Shown here: one piece after another, positions 7,184 through 10,934 of the stretch
How the letters are laid out: each line of letters starts with the position of its first letter
Position numbering within the stretch: the first letter of the stretch is position 1
Origin: an uncultured Flavobacteriales bacterium
GTDB taxonomy: Bacteria > Bacteroidota > Bacteroidia > Flavobacteriales > Crocinitomicaceae
Assembly (NCBI GenBank): GCA_946479125.1
Contig: CAMLET010000057.1
Coordinates: 1 to 10,934, forward strand
Direction of reading: 5' to 3'
Length of the DNA stretch: 10,934 bases
Notes under the pieces: model-generated
What the model was told of the DNA's origin: nothing
Databases searched by the model: none
The model's input: only the letters and a program-made list of their open reading frames with translations
Translations under genes and position numbers: made by a program

Positions 7184-7327
7184 CACATAGTCACATAGAA
7201 TGAACATAGTAATCATAGCTTTAAGCAGAGAAAGTGAGATTATATAAACGGAATGCACTAGAATATTGTCTTAAACGCCTTTTACATAAGGTTGAAAAAC
7301 TATGTGAATCAACTATGTGACTATGTG
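7184..7327. repeat. Perfect 15-bp inverted repeat of CACATAG units flanking ~114 bp
   Basis: CACATAGTCACATAG (7184-7198) is the exact reverse complement of CTATGTGACTATGTG (7313-7327). Further related units extend the similarity inward: AACATAG (7203-7209) and TCATAG (7213-7218) on the left, and CTATGTG (7300-7306) on the right, so each side carries about three 7-mers. The right arm is followed by TTTT and ends 35 bp before the FkbM start codon. It could be a clustered regulator-binding site, the ends of a small non-autonomous element, or a long-loop hairpin. Confidence 0.7.
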
Positions 7328-7362
7328 TTTTATAAACCCTAACTTCGGCTAACAATTTTTCT

Positions 7363-8238
7363 ATGTCCATACCGCATCGTTCGTTCTTACTTCGTCACAA
7401 ACTAATTTCGGCTCTTCGGGATATTGATTTACGTGGAATTCGACGATTGTCAGTTGTACTGCCAAAGTTGTTGCTTCCTTCTCCTGACAAAACCGGTAAA
7501 CATGTTTTAAAAACAATTCATGGTGTGCAGTTATTGATTGATCCTTCTGTTGACAAAGGTGTGGAACTATCGCTTTACGAAACAGGGACTTATGAGAAAG
7601 GAACCATTCAGTTATTGAATGAATTTCTAAAATCAGGTTCGACGTTTTTGGATATCGGTGCAAACATTGGATTGATGTCGAGCATTGCTTCTAAAATTGT
7701 TGGAGCATCAGGAAAAGTTCTTGCTGTTGAAGCCAACCCGAAAACCATTGAAATTCTGCAACACAATTTAGCGCTCAACAAAGCCGAAAATGTTTCCATT
7801 TTTCCATTTGCATTAGGAAGTGAAAAAGGAAGTGCTACGCTTTTTGAAAACTGGAATGTAAACAGAGGTGGAGCCTCACTTTTATCTCAGGATCAGCAAG
7901 AAGGAATTGAAGTTCCGGTGGAAAAACTCGACGATATTTTTGAAAATGACAAGATTGATCTGATCAAAATTGATGTGGAAGGTTTTGAGCTTGAAGTGCT
8001 GAAAGGTGGAATCGAACTGCTGAAAAAGCAATTGCCTGTTCTCATTATTGAAGTTTCTCAACAACGTGAAAATGAAGTGGGAGTGACTCCAAAAGAGATA
8101 GCAGATTTTGTACGTTCACTTGGCAATTACAAGCTGTACAAACAAAAGGGAACTAAAGAAAGAAGATCGAATTTAGTGGAAATTACTTCAGACGGTGAAC
8201 TCCCTAATCACGATAACATAATTTGTATTCCTGTCTGA
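7363..8238 (+). CDS. FkbM family SAM-dependent methyltransferase
   Basis: This 291-residue protein is a class I methyltransferase of the FkbM family, which typically O-methylates sugars or secondary-metabolite hydroxyls. It has the SAM-binding glycine motif FLDIGANIGLMS (Asp97, Asn101, Gly103), the acidic end of strand 2 at VEANP (Glu123), and the family signature IKIDVEGFELEVLKG (Asp204, Glu206). The preceding ELSLYETGTYEKGTIQLL is also usual for FkbM proteins. There is no signal peptide or membrane helix, so it is cytoplasmic. Length is normal and the gene is intact. ATG 7363 is the only ATG after the in-frame stop at 7333-7335. It stands alone between two non-coding stretches with no glycosyltransferases nearby, so its acceptor cannot be guessed. 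Confidence 0.93.
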   Translation: MSIPHRSFLLRHKLISALRDIDLRGIRRLSVVLPKLLLPSPDKTGKHVLKTIHGVQLLIDPSVDKGVELSLYETGTYEKGTIQLLNEFLKSGSTFLDIGANIGLMSSIASKIVGASGKVLAVEANPKTIEILQHNLALNKAENVSIFPFALGSEKGSATLFENWNVNRGGASLLSQDQQEGIEVPVEKLDDIFENDKIDLIKIDVEGFELEVLKGGIELLKKQLPVLIIEVSQQRENEVGVTPKEIADFVRSLGNYKLYKQKGTKERRSNLVEITSDGELPNHDNIICIPV

Positions 8239-8305
8239 TCAATAGTTTCTGAATTACCCTTTTAATTCACCTAAAATTCAATGACAAATTTAGTTGAGTG
8301 TTTGA

Positions 8306-8326
8306 TTTATGCTATGTATGCATAAA
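8306..8326. repeat. 7-bp perfect stem-loop downstream of FkbM gene
   Basis: TTTATGC (8306-8312) pairs exactly with GCATAAA (8320-8326) around a 7-nt loop. It lies about 70 bp after the FkbM stop codon and has no T-run after it, so a classic intrinsic terminator is unlikely; a transcript-end stabiliser is possible. Confidence 0.35.
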
Positions 8327-8391
8327 AAGTGTGAAGTTATTCTCAAAACCTCGTGGTTTATTAATTAATAACTTAAAATTGATGTTTAGAC

Positions 8392-8423
8392 TTTCCCAAA
8401 CTCACTTGTTTCTAGTAGCTTTG
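8392..8423 (+). promoter_or_regulatory. Putative Bacteroidetes-type promoter for the HYR-protein gene
   Basis: TAGCTTTG at 8416-8423 matches the Bacteroidetes sigma-ABfr -7 consensus TAnnTTTG in full. A TTTC at 8392-8395, 20 bp upstream, matches three of four bases of the -33 TTTG box. Transcription would begin near 8430, giving a leader of roughly 110-125 nt. The -7 box also forms a small palindrome (AGCTTT-GT-AAAGCT). The match is short and could arise by chance. Confidence 0.35.
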
Positions 8424-8542
8424 TAAAGCTTTTCAACTGGCCCGGTACTATTCATTTTTAATTTGGAAAATAGCATTGGTTGGGCAAATCCAAAAGTCAA
8501 ATCGGTGCGTAGGTTCAAGGGGCAAATTTGCTTCGAATTTGA

Positions 8543-10934
8543 ATGATTGGTTTGATGAGGTTTAGGGCGCATATTATATTCTTTTTGTTCGTAGTGGTTT
8601 GCTTTCAAACCCATGCACAATCGGTTGCCACAAATTTCAAGTCAGGAAGTTTAATTATCCCAATGGATAATTCAAAGCAAAACCTGAGTGCTTCACAGAT
8701 TGCATTCAACGTTAAAGCTTACGGATTAGTCAATGTTCTCCTTCAAAACAACATTCCGGTAAATCTTATCATTCGAGACAGCAAAGTTAAAGATGGAATT
8801 GACTTCTCTGCTCAGGCGAATCGAATCTTACCTTCCAACACTGCTTCTGTAATAACAAATTTCCAATCCGGACCATTCGTAATTGATAGTATTTGGGTGA
8901 CAAGAGCAATGCCGTTTATCACCGCTTATGGGAATAATGTTGCTGTTTATCGTGCTGTAGCCAATTTTACTGCGCCTGTACGAACAGAAATTATGTTCAA
9001 ACCAAAAATTGCTGTTCTGACAAATGGAAATAGTCATGGAATTTACACGAAAGCGTTGCGTTTGGCTGGATTTATTGCCACGCGTGATTTCGATTCCATT
9101 CCAGGGCAAAATCTAAACGCAGCAAGCTGTTATACCATTGGCTGTGAACCGCATTGGACAAATGGAAACGCCACGGTAACTTCAAAAGTGGTTGAGTTTT
9201 TAAATTCGGGAGGAAACTTCTTTACGCAATGCGCCGGAATCAATGCTTACGAGCAGATAGAACATTTACACACTACGAATGGAATTGATTACGAGACTTC
9301 CAATGGCTCTAAAACAAACAACAACATTTATTTTGGAACCGATCATGCTTTAATGCAATTTGAGGGAAGCTTAACTAGTGAACCAACCGGAACAATTGTC
9401 AACTACAAAAACAACGGTGGAGTATATCAACCTTCTACTCAGTTTTTGGTTAAGAAAAGTCCGTCTCCGGCTTATGGTGTTGCAAATGGTGATGTTGTTT
9501 TGTCGACACGGAAAATTGGTGCTGCTGATTTAGGAGGAAATGCAACATATCTGGGTGGTCATGATTATTTAAAAGGAACATTTGATCTATTGGATTTAGG
9601 TTTACTTGGATTGGAATACGCACGCGCTACAGATGTTACCTGGAACAATGGTTTAAGAATTTACTATAATGCCATTTTCATGCCTTCATCCCGACCAACT
9701 TCATGCAATTTTGTGTTTGCAGGCGAAGTGAAATTGGATGCAATAGTTAGTGATCTTACTCCGTGTATTGAAGATACAATAACGTATACGGTTAGTTTTA
9801 CCAATGAAGGTCCGGGAACAATTCACGATGCTATAGTAAAAACAACACCAACTCCATCCGGACTGAACTTATTAAGCTCTACTGCAAATCAGGGGACTTA
9901 TTCCGCAGGAACAACTACCTGGAATATTGGAGATCTCAGTCCAAATCAAACCGTTGCTTTAACCATTCGCTATAAAGTATTGTTGGATGGAACATATACA
10001 CTCACTGCTCATAATTCGAATTTAATTGCAGGGAATAGCTTTGCTGATGATACAAGTACTTTGGTGATTACAACGAATCAAAGTCTTCCAACAATTTCTC
10101 CGCCGGCAAACATCAATACAAATGTAAACTCAGGTTGTGTTGCAACTGGAGTTAGTTTGGGAACACCAAATGCTTTCGATGAATGTAGAATTGTCTCGGT
10201 AACAAATAATGCTCCGGCGAATTTCCCCGCTGGAGTTACAACTGTTATTTGGACTGCCGTTGATAATTCAGGTAACTCAGTATCTGCAATTCAAACAGTA
10301 ACGGTTGTTGATAATGTATTGCCGCTAATTACTGCTCCAAACAATATCAGCGTTTTACAGAATGCGGGTTGTACAGCGACTGGTGTCAATTTGGGGAATC
10401 CAACAACATCAGACAATTGCGGAGTTGCTTCGGTTACGAATAACGCTCCAAGTTCATTTCCACTTGGAACAACAATTGTTACCTGGACTGTGACAGATAA
10501 TTCTGCAAATACCGCAACTGCGACGCAAACGGTTACAGTAATTGATAATCAATTTCCAACAATAACTTCTCCTGCAAACGTTGAAACAAATACGAATTCC
10601 GGGTGTACAGCGACTGGAGTTAATTTGGGGAATCCCGTTACTTCTGATAATTGCGGAGTAGCTTCGGTTACGAATAACGCGCCAGCTACGTTTCCTCTTG
10701 GAGCAACATCGGTAACATGGACAGTCACAGATAATTATGGGAATGCCACAACAGCAACACAAACTGTAACGGTAAGTGATAATGTAAACCCAACAATCAC
10801 TGCTCCGGCTAATGTCACAACAACCACAACTTCAGGATGTACAGCAACAGGAATTTCTTTAGGAACTCCAGTAACAAATGACAATTGTGGCGTAGCTTCA
10901 ATAACGAATAACGCTCCATCATCGTACCCAGTTG
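8543..10934 (+). CDS. Large secreted protein: GATase1-like N-terminal domain, DUF11 domain, HYR-like tandem repeats (3' end outside window)
   Basis: The frame is open from ATG 8543 (in-frame stop at 8540-8542) to the window edge, 797 codons without a stop. ATG 8555 is an equally likely start and leaves the core signal peptide MRFRAHIIFFLFVVVCFQTHAQ. Residues ~35-390 (numbered from 8543) resemble the class I amidotransferase/ThuA/BPL_N fold: KIAVLTNG strand (155), a GGNFFTQCAGIN nucleophile-elbow-like turn with Cys230, and LGGHDY (338-342) where such folds often carry a His. Residues ~395-510 are a DUF11 domain (DTITYTVSFTNEGPG, TTTWNIGDLSPNQT). From residue 515 the protein consists of 78-residue HYR-like beta-sandwich repeats, each with two Cys. 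A surface or adhesive role is likely, and in Bacteroidetes export by type IX secretion would need a C-terminal sorting domain that is not visible here. The N-terminal domain assignment is tentative. Confidence 0.88.
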   Translation, partial: MIGLMRFRAHIIFFLFVVVCFQTHAQSVATNFKSGSLIIPMDNSKQNLSASQIAFNVKAYGLVNVLLQNNIPVNLIIRDSKVKDGIDFSAQANRILPSNTASVITNFQSGPFVIDSIWVTRAMPFITAYGNNVAVYRAVANFTAPVRTEIMFKPKIAVLTNGNSHGIYTKALRLAGFIATRDFDSIPGQNLNAASCYTIGCEPHWTNGNATVTSKVVEFLNSGGNFFTQCAGINAYEQIEHLHTTNGIDYETSNGSKTNNNIYFGTDHALMQFEGSLTSEPTGTIVNYKNNGGVYQPSTQFLVKKSPSPAYGVANGDVVLSTRKIGAADLGGNATYLGGHDYLKGTFDLLDLGLLGLEYARATDVTWNNGLRIYYNAIFMPSSRPTSCNFVFAGEVKLDAIVSDLTPCIEDTITYTVSFTNEGPGTIHDAIVKTTPTPSGLNLLSSTANQGTYSAGTTTWNIGDLSPNQTVALTIRYKVLLDGTYTLTAHNSNLIAGNSFADDTSTLVITTNQSLPTISPPANINTNVNSGCVATGVSLGTPNAFDECRIVSVTNNAPANFPAGVTTVIWTAVDNSGNSVSAIQTVTVVDNVLPLITAPNNISVLQNAGCTATGVNLGNPTTSDNCGVASVTNNAPSSFPLGTTIVTWTVTDNSANTATATQTVTVIDNQFPTITSPANVETNTNSGCTATGVNLGNPVTSDNCGVASVTNNAPATFPLGATSVTWTVTDNYGNATTATQTVTVSDNVNPTITAPANVTTTTTSGCTATGISLGTPVTNDNCGVASITNNAPSSYPV
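10085..10934 (+). repeat. Tandem HYR-like repeats, exact 234-bp period
   Basis: Four units lie within the large secreted protein gene: 10085-10318, 10319-10552, 10553-10786, and 10787 to the window edge (148 bp). Each full unit is exactly 234 bp (78 residues) with no insertion or deletion. Each begins P-x-I-x-x-P and carries SGC or AGC then a second Cys 16 residues later, usually in DNC. It continues with TNNAP, FPxGxTxVxWTxxDNxxN and TQTVTVxDN. The first unit is the most divergent (DEC, TPNAF), while units 2 and 3 share long identical DNA stretches around DNCGVASVTNNAP. The array probably continues beyond the window. Confidence 0.9.

Larger units (their letters stand above)
6960..7362. other. 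Gene-free stretch between metal cluster and FkbM gene, rich in short repeats
   Basis: About 400 bp with no convincing coding frame on either strand. It contains an 8-bp direct repeat TTCTCTAA (6974-6981 and 6997-7004), the 10-bp tandem repeat at 7031-7060, a weak hairpin at 7048-7067 followed by CCTTTT, and the CACATAG/CTATGTG inverted repeats from 7184 to 7327. No strong terminator follows the metal cluster. It may be a junction between acquired and resident DNA, or a regulatory region for the FkbM gene; the sequence alone does not decide. Confidence 0.6.
8239..8542. other. Non-coding stretch with small hairpins and a promoter-like element
   Basis: About 300 bp without a supported gene. Visible structures are an AT-rich stem TGAATT/AATTCA (8250-8269), a 7-bp stem TTTATGC/GCATAAA (8306-8326), a 5-bp stem AAACC-TCGT-GGTTT (8346-8359), a 14-bp palindrome TTATTAATTAATAA (8358-8371), a Bacteroidetes -7 type box (8416-8423), and GCAAATTTGC/CAAATT...AATTTG (8522-8541) just before the next start codon. 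It probably holds the end of the FkbM transcript and the promoter and leader of the HYR-protein gene. Confidence 0.55.

Noticed and set aside
7184..7327. CRISPR array
   Set aside because: The repeated units are only 7 bp, occur in both orientations and have irregular short spacing, unlike CRISPR repeats and spacers, and no cas genes are present.
7340..7347. TAACTTCG as a promoter -7 box for the FkbM gene
   Set aside because: One mismatch to TAnnTTTG, no TTTG-like -33 box at the right distance, and it would leave a leader of only a few bases.
7361..7663. 100-codon minus-strand open frame over the start of the FkbM gene
   Set aside because: It is antisense to a clear methyltransferase N-terminal region and its translation shows no recognisable domain.
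8402..8620. 72-codon minus-strand open frame across the promoter and signal-peptide region of the HYR-protein gene
   Set aside because: No recognisable domain, and it overlaps a clear signal peptide and promoter-like element on the + strand.
10454..10762. Cys-rich 102-codon open frame on the minus strand
   Set aside because: It lies wholly inside the HYR-like repeats of the large + strand gene. Its repeated Cys pattern is just the 234-bp repeat read backwards, with no start context or family resemblance.

Overview
The window reads like the chromosome (or an integrated element) of a Bacteroidota species, most likely a Flavobacteriales member. The DNA is AT-rich, the genes start without strong Shine-Dalgarno sequences, and signal peptides end in A-Q (SFAQ, LLAQ, THAQ). 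There is also an RND-TolC fusion, a large secreted HYR-repeat protein, and a TAnnTTTG-type promoter match. The HYR/DUF11 architecture would suit Crocinitomicaceae/Fluviicola-like bacteria, but that is only an impression. All recognisable genes lie on the + strand.

Region 1 (1-6959) is a heavy-metal resistance cluster of six genes. It opens inside a CusA/CzcA-type RND pump whose C-terminus is fused to a TolC-like outer-membrane channel. Next come a lipoprotein CusB/CzcB-type adaptor, a P1B-type Zn/Cd/Pb ATPase with a His-rich N-terminus, a TlpA-like periplasmic thioredoxin, a secreted HMA-fold protein with a CxxCxxCxxC cluster, and a MerC-like membrane protein fused to a GDCCVxC domain. The last three genes are almost contiguous. 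Together they suggest an ATPase moving metal from cytoplasm to periplasm, a tripartite pump moving it out of the cell, and a thiol/metal-handling set at the membrane. No metalloregulator and no mercuric reductase are present in the window; either could lie upstream.

Region 2 (6960-7362) is about 400 bp with no gene. It carries three copies of a 10-bp direct repeat (7031-7060) and a perfect 15-bp inverted repeat (7184-7198 / 7313-7327) built from CACATAG/CTATGTG units. It separates the metal cluster from unrelated genes and could be a junction or a regulatory region.

Region 3 (7363-8238) is a complete FkbM-family SAM-dependent methyltransferase.

Region 4 (8239-10934) begins with about 300 bp of non-coding DNA holding small hairpins and a plausible Bacteroidetes promoter. 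Then comes the 5' part of a very large secreted protein: signal peptide, an N-terminal domain resembling the class I glutamine-amidotransferase/ThuA fold, a DUF11 domain, and a tandem array of HYR-like repeats at an exact 234-bp period. The window ends inside the fourth repeat.

The most notable points are the Cys-rich HMA and MerC-GDCCVxC proteins beside a TlpA thioredoxin, the RND-TolC fusion with a signal-peptide-like segment at its joint, the unexplained inverted repeats before the FkbM gene, and the amidotransferase-like domain at the head of a HYR-repeat surface protein.
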